This document shows, piece after piece, positions 1 through 10,717 of a stretch of DNA of 64,000 bases; the stretch's first letter is position 1; each line of letters begins with the position of its first letter. The notes under the pieces are model-generated. The model was not told the origin of the DNA and searched no databases. It saw only the letters and a program-made list of their open reading frames with translations. Source of the DNA: Archilochus colubris (lineage: Eukaryota; Chordata; Aves; Apodiformes; Trochilidae); NCBI GenBank assembly GCA_023079485.1, contig CM041083.1, positions 57,499,847 through 57,563,846 of the forward strand. The letters run 5' to 3'. Position numbers and translations under genes: made by a program.

Positions 1-3000
1 CCTCTACTAGCCACTTACACAAAACATCTCTTCTGGCTTAGATGTGGACACAAGGTGAGGGAGCTGCAGGACCCTGGAATGCTGCTTGCTGTTATGTTAT
101 CATCTCCTGGAGCAGGTGCCTGGGTGTCTGCCCAGTGCTGCTCTTTCTGTATGGTCCTCTTTTACTTTGCAGCAGCTCATCTTGCAGCTGATGCCCTGCC
201 CAGCAGAATGTGGCATGGCTGTTTTGTAGGGAGACTCCCTCATAACCATTGTGAATTTCTGACACAGCATCTTGTACTACATCCTGTGATACTGCAGGCC
301 CATGCCATCCCTCTTTCTGCACAGATTCAGACAATTTTCAGCATTTTTACCTATCTTCACAGGCTTGCTGGACTCAGAGACAGAGAAGCTGGCCATCAGC
401 CCAACCAGCAGATCCCTAAGAGACAGAACCCAAATCTCTGGTGAAGCCCAAGAGAATTTAGAATTCAGGTAGGTAGTGTTTGCAATGAGGTTCTTCTGAA
501 AGTTGCATTTGTGCTTGGTTTGCTGGTCTCTTTCCTCCCCACACTTGTTCTGAGTATACTATTATGGTGAGGGATGTGAGAATGTCTGGGTGGAGATGTG
601 TGGAGGTAGTTACTTTGGAAACTGGTTCAAGGTGTAATTCTTGAGTTGCTGCAGCCCCAGATAGGAGAGGCAATGGAGGCTAAAGTAGGGACCAAAGCTG
701 TGGAGAATGAAGAAAAATTTAACAGCAGAAAGTGTGAAGTGCTGCCAGGCTCATCCACAGACACACAATTGTCTAGAACCTTACCTGGGTGCTCAATTCC
801 AACTTCAAATCATTGACCATGCAAAATCTGTGTAGACCACATGAAACATTTGGGTTCATCTGCATGGTAACACAATTGGTGAGAGATGTGAATGGTAAGA
901 TAAGGGGGTTTTTTCCAGCAGTACTTCAAGTTTGAGAGGATACAAAATACTGTAACAAGCCTCCTTGCTAGGTCAGGGTCCATGGATGATCAGACCAACC
1001 TGATGTGCATTATAATAACCTAAACTGTGAAAGTTAAACCAGGATGAAGCAAAACATGTCCCACTGACTCTTCTTCATCCTCTTGGGTCAGCAGCTTCAA
1101 ATGCAGTTTGTATGGCATGGAGGAATATGGACAGACACTGGTTAGAAACTTCAAGCAGAAGTCTCAGGTCTTTAAAGAACACCCTTTATCTGAAAGGCTC
1201 AGGGGGCTGTCAGTAACCTTTGCTTGTAGACCAACAATCTGACATTATCTTATATATTGCCTGTCCCACTGTGACACAGTACTGGATGTGGGAGAGGTTG
1301 CAAGTTTTGTGTCAACTGGTATTACCATCGTTTGCTGGTGTACCCTCAGAGATTCAGCAGCCAAGATCTCCAGTACAGCGAGGCATTTAAACACACGCTT
1401 AAATGTTACAGACATTTAGGTAGGCAGGTTATCCTCCTGCCTTGCTAAGGGAAACCCTGCATCACCCTTTTGCAGGCCCTTGGCAAAGCAGGGTGGGGAA
1501 CCTCTTCCTCTCCTGGGGCGTGTTTGTCCTGGATATGACACAGGACTTTGCTCTCCCCCACTGTCGGTCAGGTGCCTTTCAGGAGCACTGTGTTCACTTC
1601 TCCAAGTGCACACATGAATTATTGTTTACTCAATAATAAATCAAACAAATTCCTTTTCCTATTCAAAGCAAGCCGCAAGGATAAAAGAGGGCTGATCTCC
1701 AGTATTATCAGTGCCAATGAATGTCTTCTCTTCACCACCGACTGTGTTTATTTTACAGAGAGGTGGCTTTTTTTTTTTTCTTTTTTCCCCATTTATAAAT
1801 GTCATCGCCACTTAATTAGCAATGTGTTGTTACCTGAAAGTAAAAGCAAGCCTATCTTAGGCCATATGGCAGGGTTTTAATCTGCACTGTCATGGTATAA
1901 TCCTGTTGAAATGGTTTCCCTTTTCAGTCAAAACTACATTTCACACTTTACTAATATGGGGCTTTCCCTTTCCTGTTTCAGAGTAATATTGCCTTGCCAG
2001 TGCAGCAAGTGAAAATTAAAATAGCTCACGGATCTGACAATCAGCAGGAGAGGGAAGCAAGAGAGAGTGGAGTGGCTGGGAAGAGGACCCCATCCCAAAA
2101 GGGGAACACCAGCTCTTTCTTTCTATGATCTGCTGCTGTGAAATTAGACCAAATGAGTTTGGGTTTCACCTCAGGAGACAATCCCCACCCCCATCTCAAA
2201 GGCTTGGACTACACCACTGAGGCTATTTACAGGTGTCATCGTGACTTTTACCTTCCCATACCCAGCACTATTGGAAGGAAGCAGAAAGCAAGAAAGCAGC
2301 ATGGTGCTGCAAAGGAGTGACCAGCAGAAAACTTGAGCAACTCTTCTGTTGCATTTGTTTACAGACTCAAAGAGAAGGATGCAACAGACAGCCTAGCAGT
2401 ACACACTTTCAAAGGAGTTTTGCTCCCAGGCAGCTTCCAGAAAACATACGTGACAACATACAGATGTTTGCTCTGATGTTTTGGGGGAAGGGAAGCTCTT
2501 CCAAGAAAATGATGTAACTGTCCTTTTTAGGAGTGGCAAATGAAGAACACAAACTAGGCAGAATCCTGTTAAAGTGGTGTGAAAAGACACATGAATTTTC
2601 TGTCCCTCAGAAAAATAAAGCAGATTGTTAATGCACTGTCTTGTGCCACAGCACTTCACACAGAGCAGAGTCTGGAGCACTGATCTACTTGGTCTTGTCA
2701 GCTTTCTCACCTTCTCCCAATGGTATGTATGCCCAGACACCTGTGAGGAACTCCTCATGGTCTCTGCTTAGCATTTGTGGATCTCAGACTAAAATAGATT
2801 GAGGAAGGAAAAATCATAGACATTGATGAACCTAGAAAGCTTCAGCACAAGATCAATGCCTTGTGGAAAAAAACAAACAAGCCCCCCCCCTCCTAGCTTT
2901 CCCTTCCCTGCATTTTCACCCAAAGGACCTAATGGAACTTCTCTCATCTACAGTTTGCTCATGTTCGCCCAGAACAAAACCCTGAGCCACTGAAAGTACC

Positions 3001-4250
3001 AGTGCTCAGTGGAACTCTTTCTTTGCTTGCATGCTTCTGGGAACACCTCTGTCCCCAAAGCCAGAGGAAACACCTGCCTTCTCTCTAAGAGGGGCAGCAA
3101 GAACTGTGTTGTCTGGATGCACTGTGCTGCTCCAAGGTGTGCATGGGATAGAGAGCTGGGGCTCCTGTCCCCCAGGACTGAACTTCTTCCCTGTGGGATC
3201 ACATAACTCTTTAATCATGGGCAAGAAAAGTATCATAATTTGTCTTTCACATGTCTGACCTGTGTTGCTGTGTCCTTATACCAGTTTAACCCTCTAGGAC
3301 ACCTCAGATGATGTTTGGAGATAATCCTTTTTCTTCAGGCACTTCCTATGTTGTTGTAATTTTTTTTTTAACCCACATGTGAATATCACAATACACAAGA
3401 GTACTCCTCCCTAATTTCCCTCCCCCTCCATCTCAGCAAAAGCCTGGCTATAGAAGCTGTACTGTACTGATCTGGTTCTTATCAGATATCAACATATATG
3501 TAGATTCGATATGGCACAACAAAGGCAAAAAGGGAAATGGAAAAAAAAAATCAGGGGATGATTCAAGTAATCATCTGAGGTTTTGCTTATAGTGAGAAAA
3601 GGAGCAGAGTTCTCTTGTAACTGAGATGCTTGGGAAAAATCCACACATTTGCCAGGAAAGTCAAAGTCAAAATGTTGACTTAAAGACAATGCAAAGGAGA
3701 CTAAATAATTCAATGTCCTTCTCAGTGGGGGAAAAGACTTGAGTATGTGGTATTGGGTTTGGATAATGAAAGTTGAAGATTAAGATTTGAAATATTTTCC
3801 TAAAAAAAAATAATCTATAGAGTGAGATGGCTCTGGTTCAGTACATGAATACAGCTCAAGGTGCTTCAGCCAAGCTGTGAATCAGCCCCACTGGACATCT
3901 GCATGGCCATAGACACGGAAACTTAGAAGTGGGACTTTGGAGAGTGCAGAAAGGAGGTAGCAGCTCTGCCATGCTGCTCTTTCACTGGGCACCTCATATG
4001 TGCTATGCAGGACCAATGCAGGAAAGGGCTGAAGATGCAGAGAGACAGTGTGAATGCATGTGATGGTGCCAAGAAAAAAAGAGAAGTCTGTATCATGTTC
4101 AAGAGAGAATATCCAACTGCAGGTCCTTTCCTCTTCTTTTTCCAGCTTTTGGTTGAACTGCAAATCCGAGGGGGACTATTAATAGCCCGTGTCTGTCCAT
4201 TTGTCTCTCTACTTCTGTGTCCCTAAGCTCCCCCTCCCTCTCCCCCTCCT
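1..4250. other. intergenic, ASCL1 3' flank (distal)
   Basis: No coding exon, RNA gene or recognisable transposon was found on either strand. Open frames here are short (under about 130 codons) and match no family I know. The sequence is AT-moderate with scattered T and A runs, for example about 1770-1781, 2881-2890 (C run) and 3360-3370. Old degraded repeats cannot be excluded by eye. Confidence 0.5.
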
Positions 4251-4254
4251 GCAG

Positions 4255-4890
4255 CTCCAGAGGGTGGAGGTGCGATTCGCTATGCCAGTTTTTTATTTCC
4301 AGCACGCTTGACAGGCTGGGCGAGGAAGGCGTTAATGTTTTCTGACAGGCCCCCTCTAATTGTTGGACCTTTTCTTCTCTGCCTTTTCTGTGAAATTCTG
4401 ACTTAGGCGAGCAGCATAACAAAATGCTCTGGCATTGAAATGTGCGCTTGCACTACACTGGGCTCGGGGAAACAGCATTATTCATGAAGATTTTCAGCTG
4501 TTTTTGTCTTTTAACTAACCTTTGAGTTTGATCAGAGGCTAGCCGGGCTCTCTTTCTCAAAAGGCAGTCTTGGCAACCCGACAATGGAGCCAAACTGTTT
4601 TCCCTGTTAAAGAGATAACTATGCCGTTGAGTTGGTACATGGGGGAAATTAATCTTCAGGCGCATACAAATGATAGCTTTACCTCGGTCTGCAATCGCCT
4701 TCATGGGATTATTAATAGAACGGGAGTAAGGAGCAGGAGAAATTCAGTTTGGGGCAGGGAATTTAAAAAAAAAGAAAAAGAAAAAAATCCCAAACCCATC
4801 ATCCCTTTTGATTTCATAAAGCCTGCGATTGATCCCTCACCACTTGCCTTTTACAGAAGGAATTAGCCCAGTATTGTGCGGGATGACACG
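4255..4890. promoter_or_regulatory. candidate conserved noncoding enhancer 3' of ASCL1
   Basis: This stretch looks unlike neutral intergenic DNA. It is free of simple repeats, has mixed AT and GC content with retained CpGs, and is dense in homeodomain-type ATTA/TAAT cores (TAATTG near 4356, ATTATTCATG near 4478, ATTAATAGA near 4710). A TTGTT SOX-like core overlaps one of them. That composition is typical of developmental enhancers, and ASCL1 about 6 kb away is the obvious target. No coding frame of quality runs through it. Assignment rests on composition only; an alignment would decide it. Confidence 0.3.
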
Positions 4891-6130
4891 CTAAAAGCGA
4901 GCGGGCTCGGGAGCAAGAAGTTGCTGCGCGCTGGGACGGGTCGGGGTGTCGGTCGGGAGCGGGGGGTTCGAGCCGCTGCTCGTTCGAGGTGTGGGGGGGG
5001 GTAGGGGGTGGTAGGGAGACACGAAATCCCCCCCGCTACACTTCAAGGCGAGATAATCCCTGAATGCAGTGAGTAAGAGGCGCTGCATTATGGAGCTGGG
5101 CGCAGGGGAGAGCCAGGACGTCCCCCCCCCGGCCGTGGCCTCGCCTGCCTGGCCTTGGGCAGGTGCCCGCTGTCCTCGCGTGCTGCCTGTCCCCGTGTGT
5201 CCCGTCCCGCCCCCCTTTTCCTCCCTCCCCCCCCCTCCATCCGTCGGCCACACCGCGGAGACGGGGAGCGCGGTGGCGGAGCGGGGCGGGCGGCAGCTGC
5301 AGTGGGCGCACGCCGCCCCCGGTACCGCCGGGCCCCCGCAGGGATAAAGGCTGAGGCGTGACACGCGCGGGGGCAGCGCTGCCCGCTGCCTGCCCGGCCC
5401 CCGAAACCCCCCCTCTGTGCCCCCGGGAGCCCGCCCGCACACAAAAGGCAGGACCTGCGCCGCGGGGAGAGGGGAAAAAGGGAGGGGGGTGAAGAAAAAA
5501 AAAAAAGGGGGGGGGGGGGGGGGAGGGAGGGGAGGAAAATGAGGAAGAGAAACAAGCAAACAAACAATAAAAAAATCGAATAATTTTTTTTTAAAAGAGT
5601 GGAAATTAATTTTTTCAAAAAAGAAGGGGAAGGCTCCCCACGCTCCCCTAGCGCAGTGGTTGCAAAGCTGGGTGCGGTAAGGTGGGTGGGGGGACAAGGA
5701 GACCCTCCCCGGGGTGCCCGCGCCCTCTCTGGGAGCAGGTGTCTCTCCTTCCGCTCTTATTTGAGCGCCCTGAGCCAGCGAGAGGGGTGAAGTGCGCGGA
5801 GGCTCCGCGGGGCTGGCGCTAGCCCCACGCGCGGAAAAAAAGTTTGGGCAGCGGAGGCACTTATGGGGAAGGGGGGAAGGAGGGCGGGCAGGAGTGGGGA
5901 GCGGAGGGAAAGCCCGAGCTGCGGGCAGGCTCCCCCTGGTTCCTCCGAGCTCCCACTCCGGCTCCGCGGGCGCGGACCTCGCAGGCCACGCCGCACGTCA
6001 GGACGGGGTGGGGAGGGGGCGGTTTGCAGCGCGGCCCAGAGGTGGGGGTCTCGCCCTGTTTCTCCGTCTCTGCCCCAGGGTCTTGATTTTGGAAGGAGGA
6101 GAGGGACTCGGGTAGAGGCATTTGTTACCG
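4890..6130. other. CpG island with homopolymer runs
   Basis: The block is GC-rich and CpG-dense, with GC runs such as those near 5270-5340 and 5940-6000. It contains an A12 run followed by a G17 run at about 5495-5523. Long open frames on both strands (for example 4891-5697 on minus) are low-complexity Pro/Ser/Arg/Gly translations that go with GC richness, and I do not call them genes. It could be the promoter of an unseen noncoding transcript or an orphan CpG island near a developmental gene. Confidence 0.5.
5495..5523. repeat. A12-G17 homopolymer junction
   Basis: A run of A directly followed by a long uninterrupted run of G. It is prone to length variation and assembly error, and the G-run could form G-quadruplex structure. 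Confidence 0.9.
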
Positions 6131-6500
6131 GGACGTAACACCGGGGCGTTATCGTTTCCAGCATTACGATCAATAGATTCACAGGTAAATAAATTAATAA
6201 ACCCGTGGGCCAACAACTTCCATCTGCACCCCTCCGCTTCTTAAACTTCCTCTATAGCCTCCTCCCCAGCTCTGAAGCTCTGAGTAGTTCTAAAACTTAT
6301 ACTGGGCCCAAAGAAGTCCCTGATTTATGGAGTTTACTAATGCTAACTGAATACTGTCTGGCAGGCAGCACTGAAAGGCTCTCCGCGCTAATACAAGAAA
6401 AGGCTTTGTGTTGCTAAGCGATTAGAGCAGATGTAATGAGATTTACCCCAATCCTGCTTTGCCCTTTCCCTATCTTCAGTAAAATTGTGTGTGTGTTTTC

Positions 6501-6532
<32 letters not shown>

Positions 6533-7335
6533 TGTGTTGGGGGGAGAGGGTCTGAGGGGAAAAAAGGAAGGAGGAGGTGGTGAATTTCTGAGCCTGCCTT
6601 ATACATTGTAGCCAACAACAGCGTAACTTTGCCTTTAGTTTAATGAGTCTGGATATTTACTATTCAGAAGTGAGCAAAAAAGAACACCTGTCTACACAAG
6701 GAAGAGAAATTTCGCCTTTGTAACAGAATGAAACATTATCCTAATGTTATATTCATAGCTATAAATTACTGGCTACACTTTCTTTGCATACCTTATCTAC
6801 GCGCTTGCAAAAGTGGGTAAATAAAAAAGGAGATGCTGTAAAGGGAGAGCGGATGGAGGCATATAACGGTTATTATTTTCATAACTAAACATTAGTTCCA
6901 CGAGCAGTTAAAACAATGGGTGTTTGTGCTGAAGTAATGAGGGATTTCGTGACCCCGGCGTGTCCCGTCCCCGTCCCTCCCCTCCCCCGATTAAATCACG
7001 TATTGATCATTTCAGTGCGTGGGGGGAGGAGGTGAAGGGGCAAATGAGTGTGTTCTTTTAAAGCAGCGCAGAGAGGACTCTACATTGATATGCGCACGTA
7101 TATATATCCACCTATGGATATGCGTGTGTGCATATATTCAGTTACTCTCACACATACACACACAGAGAACATTCCGGGGGCCTCCACCACAGAAGTTTTT
7201 CCCTCCTCTTTTTTAAAAATAGCGCATCCTTCGTAACTCGACGGCACGCTTATAACGGAGGGAGCCTTTTTTTTTTTTTTTTTCTTCTTTTTTGTTTTTT
7301 AACTCCGTAGAGCACACTGGCTCTCCCCAGGCTGT

Positions 7336-7338
<3 letters not shown>

Positions 7339-7367
<29 letters not shown>
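7339..7367. repeat. poly-T tract (29 bp)
   Basis: Uninterrupted T run; length is likely polymorphic. Confidence 0.9.
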
Positions 7368-7505
7368 GTGAGATGCGCATAGCGCTTTGCTTTCCGCTTG
7401 GCTTGGTGCACGCAAATTGAATTTGCAAGTGATGCAGGAGCCAGGCGAAAAGGAGAAGGCGAATTCTAGTCACGTCCTTGCTAACTGACAACAAGCAGGC
7501 TAGCC

Positions 7506-7528
7506 AAAAAAAAAAAAAAAAAAAAAAA
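7506..7528. repeat. poly-A tract (23 bp)
   Basis: Uninterrupted A run followed by a few G-interrupted A bases. Confidence 0.9.
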
Positions 7529-7676
7529 GAAAAAAGAGGGCTGGGAGGGGGGAAAAGAGTCCATTTTCTTTTTGAGTCTTAGTAATTGGGTACTTTTACA
7601 GGCAGATCACGCTATTTGGGTAGAATAACAAGCTTAGAAAGACCAGTGTCTCTAAGCTGCCACCCATTTCTACTAC

Positions 7677-7710
7677 TTTATTTATTTATTTTTTTATTTA
7701 TTTATTTGTA
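7677..7710. repeat. (TTTA)n microsatellite
   Basis: Imperfect tandem TTTA units with an internal T run. Confidence 0.8.
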
Positions 7711-8214
7711 CCACCCTTCGCTGGTCGCTTCTCGTCTTCTTCCGACGGTTTTATTTATCAGCCGCTGTCTTTGCAGAGGCAACACAGTAGCCGGTGTTTT
7801 CGATGGAGGTGCCCTCCTTCCCCTGTGTTTCTCTGCCCCGATGGGTCAGAGCCTCGGCGGCCAGGGTCACCCTGCCGAAACGCGGGATGGAGCGCCCTCT
7901 TTTTTATGACTTGGGCTTTGGGGGGAATTCTTTAATGTGCAGTGATTTCAGGAAGGACAATGCGATCATTAATCATCCCCTTGCCTTTTGATTTGCGTAC
8001 ACATTTGCAACACAGAAGGGCAAGAAAACAATGGTGATACCACTAGATATTTGCGTATTTATATAGAGATAGATAAAGATATATATGTTACATCCATCAG
8101 ATACAAACACTTCATCTGAAGCTTAGCTCAGGCATAACATCATTTAACATGTTGTCCTTACATTCATCGTTGTCAATGGCAGAAAGAAAAAAAAAATGCA
8201 TGCAGCAGGCAGCC

Positions 8215-9376
8215 GATCATTTTCATTAAAAAAAGTTTTATTACGAAACTAATTTGTATAAAACAGGGTTATACAGGACCTTTGTAAGTTTGTAATAAAA
8301 CAGTAAGAAAAGGCAGTGGCAATAGGGATTTTTTTGTTTGTTTGCTTGTGGGTTCGTTTTTTTGTTTTGTTTTGTTTTTTTTCCAAAAGGCAGCATATAA
8401 AAACAAATGGCTACCATTTTGCGTTTGGACAATAGCTGCATAAACTTTTGTTCACTTTGAACATTGTTTAATAACATTATTAATACATTAACAAAGTTTC
8501 TATAAAGTAAGACACGTTGGTGCTAAAGTACATCTGGAGGAAATCCAAGTCCTTTACAAAACCACATACAAAAATGGCAGTTGTAAGGTAACGTCGACTA
8601 CAAGTCTAAACATGAAGAGGTAATAGGCATTACATATTAAAAAAAGTATCAAGATATACACATTTTAAACCATTTGTACAAAACCTCTATAAATCTCTCT
8701 CTCTCTCTTATGTACAAAAATAGCTTAATATATCCCCAAAGGGGTTAGGATAGATACAAATAGATTTTCTTATAATAAAAAAATTCACAAAAGAAAAAAA
8801 ATAGGGAAAAAAATGGGTTGGAAGCATTCTATGATGAAAACGAGAGGGAAAGCTCGGCGCGAAGGGAGGGAGAGGCACGGGGGGAAAAGGAGCTCCAGGG
8901 GCTTCTTTGAGCACAGCATAGCTTAATTTCAACACCTCCACAAACATCGAGGAACTAACTTTGTCCACAGAATGATGAACGCCGAGTCTCTGACTCTTCG
9001 GTGGGGTGTGGAGAGGGGGCTGCCTTTCAGCCGAGAAGGGGGAAGAGCTCCTCCGCAGGCCGCAGAGCGCAGCTCCCTTCCCTGCGGCTTCCCCGCGGGA
9101 TGTCCGCTCCGCCGGTGCGCAGTCCGTGGCGGCACGACGGAGTGCAACGACCGGACAAGGGCCAGGGCTTGGGGCGGCCGCCCCGACCGCCCCCGCGGCG
9201 CGCATCGCAGCGCTGTGCCCGCCCGCCGAGAGACGTGCCCGCACCGCCCTCCGACGGCGGGGGAGAGGGACATGCAACAGGTTCTTTCTCTTGGGTGTAT
9301 TTTTGTCAGTCTTCCTGTGTGTGATTTATTTTGGGGGATGGGTGTCACTTTTCTTTTTTTCCCTTTTGCAACTGTC
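8215..9376 (-). other. ASCL1: ASCL1 3' UTR exon 2 (predicted)
   Basis: On the minus strand a pyrimidine tract ending in TTATTACAG lies at 9377 and higher. The exon would begin at 9376 and run to the AATAAA at 8242-8237. The sequence is AT-rich, with repeated ATTTA-like and TGTACA-like elements usual for an unstable neurogenic mRNA. In mammals ASCL1 also has its whole CDS in exon 1 and a second exon that is only 3' UTR, from memory, so the layout fits. No RNA evidence is available here. Confidence 0.55.
8237..8242 (-). terminator. ASCL1: ASCL1 polyadenylation signal AATAAA
   Basis: TTTATT on the plus strand gives a canonical AATAAA on the ASCL1 strand, about 1.39 kb from the stop codon before splicing. 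Cleavage would fall near 8210-8225. I saw no better signal closer to the stop. This hexamer closes an AT-rich 3' UTR. Confidence 0.6.
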
Positions 9377-9607
9377 CTGTAATAATAAAAGAAAGAGGAG
9401 ATCAGAGTCGCTCCGGGATCAGCGCAGCGCCGGAGCCGCTCGTAAGTACCGCGGGACGGCCGGAGCCTGGGGGGGCACCGCACCCGGATGCGGACCCTCC
9501 CCCGGCGCCTGCACCCCTCGCCACCTTTCGTCCCCCGGCCCAGTAGTCCCGACAACAGGGCCTCCCCCATCCCGCGGCACCCCTACCCTCCGCGGGCGCA
9601 TACCCAC
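9377..9607 (-). other. ASCL1: ASCL1 3' UTR intron (predicted, 231 bp)
   Basis: A consensus donor (CAG then GTGGGT, reading minus) lies 22 nt after the stop codon. A consensus acceptor (CTTTCTTTTATTATTACAG) lies 231 bp further on. The exon junction would be within about 25 nt of the stop codon, too close for nonsense-mediated decay to be triggered (the usual threshold is over 50-55 nt). Confidence 0.55.
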
Positions 9608-9629
9608 CTGCCGCGGAGGCGGCCGGCGT

Positions 9630-10283
9630 TCAGAACCAGCTGGTGAAGTCGAGCAGCTCCTGCTCCTCGGGGCTGAGCGGGTCGTAGGAACCCTCGTCGG
9701 AGGAGTAGGAAGAGACGGGAGATCCCGCCATGGAGTTCATGTCGTGGGAGTAGCTGGGCGAGATGGTGGGCGAGAGGACGCCGGCCTGGAAGGCGGCGCT
9801 GACGGCGTCGTGCTCGTCGAGCAGCTGCTGCAGGGCGCGGATGTACTCGACGGCGGAGCGGAGCGTTTCCACTTTGCTCATCTTCTTGTTGGCGGCGCCG
9901 TTGGGGACGTGTTCCCGCAAGGTGGCGAAGCCCAGGTTCACCAGCTTCACCCGGTTGCGCTCCCGCTCGTTGCGCCGCGCCACGGCCGCCGGCTGCTGCT
10001 GCGGCAGGCTGTATCCGAACCCGCTGAAGTTCAGCCGCCGCTTGCAGCGCATCAGCTCCGGCGAGGCCGAGCGCTGCCGCTTGGCCGCCCGCGTGGCCGA
10101 GGGCTTGCCGCCCGGAGAGGGCTGCCCGCCCGCCGGGCTCAGCTGCGGCGCCGGCGCCCCTGGTGGCGGCCCCGGAGGGGGGACAGCGGCGGCGGCGACT
10201 GCGGCGGCGAAGAAGCAGGCCGGCTGCAGGAAGGGCGGCTGCCCGGCGGCGCTGGCCATCCTGGCGGGGCTGCCGCTGGCCAT
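9630..10283 (-). CDS. ASCL1: ASCL1, achaete-scute family proneural bHLH transcription factor
   Basis: Complete 217-codon single-exon CDS. The protein is a nuclear proneural activator that pairs with E-proteins on CANNTG E-boxes to drive neuronal commitment. The bHLH runs over residues about 101-158: basic region [11 protein letters not shown], helix 1, a loop containing [12 protein letters not shown], and a helix 2 ending [10 protein letters not shown]. The C-terminus has the conserved SP-rich tail and ends LLDFTSWF, matching the recalled vertebrate ASCL1 ending apart from one residue. The N-terminal third is Ala/Pro-rich and lacks the long polyglutamine tract of the human protein, which explains the shorter length (217 versus 236 aa). 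A second in-frame Met is at residue 9, so initiation there is also possible. Orientation is opposite to PAH. The longer antisense frame over this locus is a GC-rich shadow. The family call is near certain, and ASCL1 rather than ASCL2 is supported by full-length similarity and by PAH next door. Confidence 0.97.
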   Translation of the reverse strand: MASGSPARMASAAGQPPFLQPACFFAAAVAAAAVPPPGPPPGAPAPQLSPAGGQPSPGGKPSATRAAKRQRSASPELMRCKRRLNFSGFGYSLPQQQPAAVARRNERERNRVKLVNLGFATLREHVPNGAANKKMSKVETLRSAVEYIRALQQLLDEHDAVSAAFQAGVLSPTISPSYSHDMNSMAGSPVSSYSSDEGSYDPLSPEEQELLDFTSWF

Positions 10284-10607
10284 AGGCGCGTCCTACAAGC
10301 GGCGGACGGTCCCCGTTCTCCCACCGCCAAATAATAAAAAAAAAAAAAAGAAAGCTGTGAAAAAAAAAAAAAAAGAAGAAGAAGAAGCGACGTTCGCTTT
10401 AAAGAAAAAAAAGGTGAGCTAGGCGACGGAAGGCAGGGGGAAAGGGGCAGCGGCTACCAAGGGGAGCGGGCGGAGGAGCCGGGCGGGCGGGCGAGGATGG
10501 CGGGCGGCTCTGCCCGCCCCCCTCCTCCCTCTCGCCCTCCGTGCGGCGGCCGCGGGGAGGCTCGTGGCGCTCGCGTGTGCGCGGGCTGCTTTGCAAAGCC
10601 CCTTTTG
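10284..10607 (-). other. ASCL1: ASCL1 5' UTR (predicted)
   Basis: The span runs from the start codon to about 30 bp below the TATA box. On the minus strand it contains poly-T tracts, a GGCGGTGGGAG stretch just before the coding region, and a GC-rich segment with a HES-type site. The T-rich and GC-rich composition resembles what I recall of the human ASCL1 5' UTR. The exact transcription start cannot be read from sequence alone. Confidence 0.45.
10572..10577 (-). promoter_or_regulatory. ASCL1: HES-type class C site CACGCG at the ASCL1 promoter
   Basis: CACGCG on the ASCL1 strand lies in a CACACGCGAGCGCCACG block about 60 bp below the TATA box. From memory, the human ASCL1 5' leader carries nearly the same block. 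HES1 is known to repress ASCL1 through class C sites in its proximal promoter. The site is seen; binding is inferred. Confidence 0.4.
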
Positions 10608-10631
10608 CAAAAAAGTGGCTGGGGATTGTGT

Positions 10632-10640
10632 CTCTTATAA
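10632..10640 (-). promoter_or_regulatory. ASCL1: ASCL1 TATA box
   Basis: On the minus strand the sequence reads CCCCTTATAAGAGA, a good TATA box in a GC-rich setting. It lies about 350 bp above the start codon and points to initiation near 10605. Just upstream is a pyrimidine/purine stretch and then the (CA)n array. Confidence 0.55.
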
Positions 10641-10669
10641 GGGGCGGACGGGGCTAGCCCCCCCCTCCC

Positions 10670-10671
<2 letters not shown>

Positions 10672-10715
<44 letters not shown>
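10672..10715. repeat. (CA)n microsatellite, about 22 units
   Basis: Uninterrupted CA dinucleotides starting about 30 bp upstream of the ASCL1 TATA box. Alternating purine-pyrimidine DNA of this length can adopt Z-form and is usually length-polymorphic. Confidence 0.95.

Positions 10716-10717
<2 letters not shown>

Larger units (their letters stand above)
6131..8200. other. ASCL1 3' flank, AT-rich with poly-T/poly-A tracts
   Basis: No gene was found. Long homopolymers occur at about 6513-6533 (T), 7267-7283 (T), 7339-7367 (T) and 7506-7528 (A), with a TTTA-type microsatellite at about 7677-7710. Between them are stretches with possible regulatory character: a forkhead-like GTAAATA next to an ONECUT-like ATCAATA core around 6168-6190, and an AACAATGG SOX-like site near 6913. 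Whether these are conserved cannot be seen from one sequence. Confidence 0.4.

Noticed and set aside
4891..5697. 268-codon minus-strand frame in the CpG island
   Set aside because: Low-complexity Pro/Phe/Arg translation through homopolymers; several overlapping frames are equally open, as expected from GC richness.
9006..10334. 442-codon plus-strand frame across the ASCL1 locus
   Set aside because: It is the antisense shadow of ASCL1 in a GC-rich region. Its translation is low-complexity Arg/Gly/Ala and the minus strand has the recognised bHLH protein.
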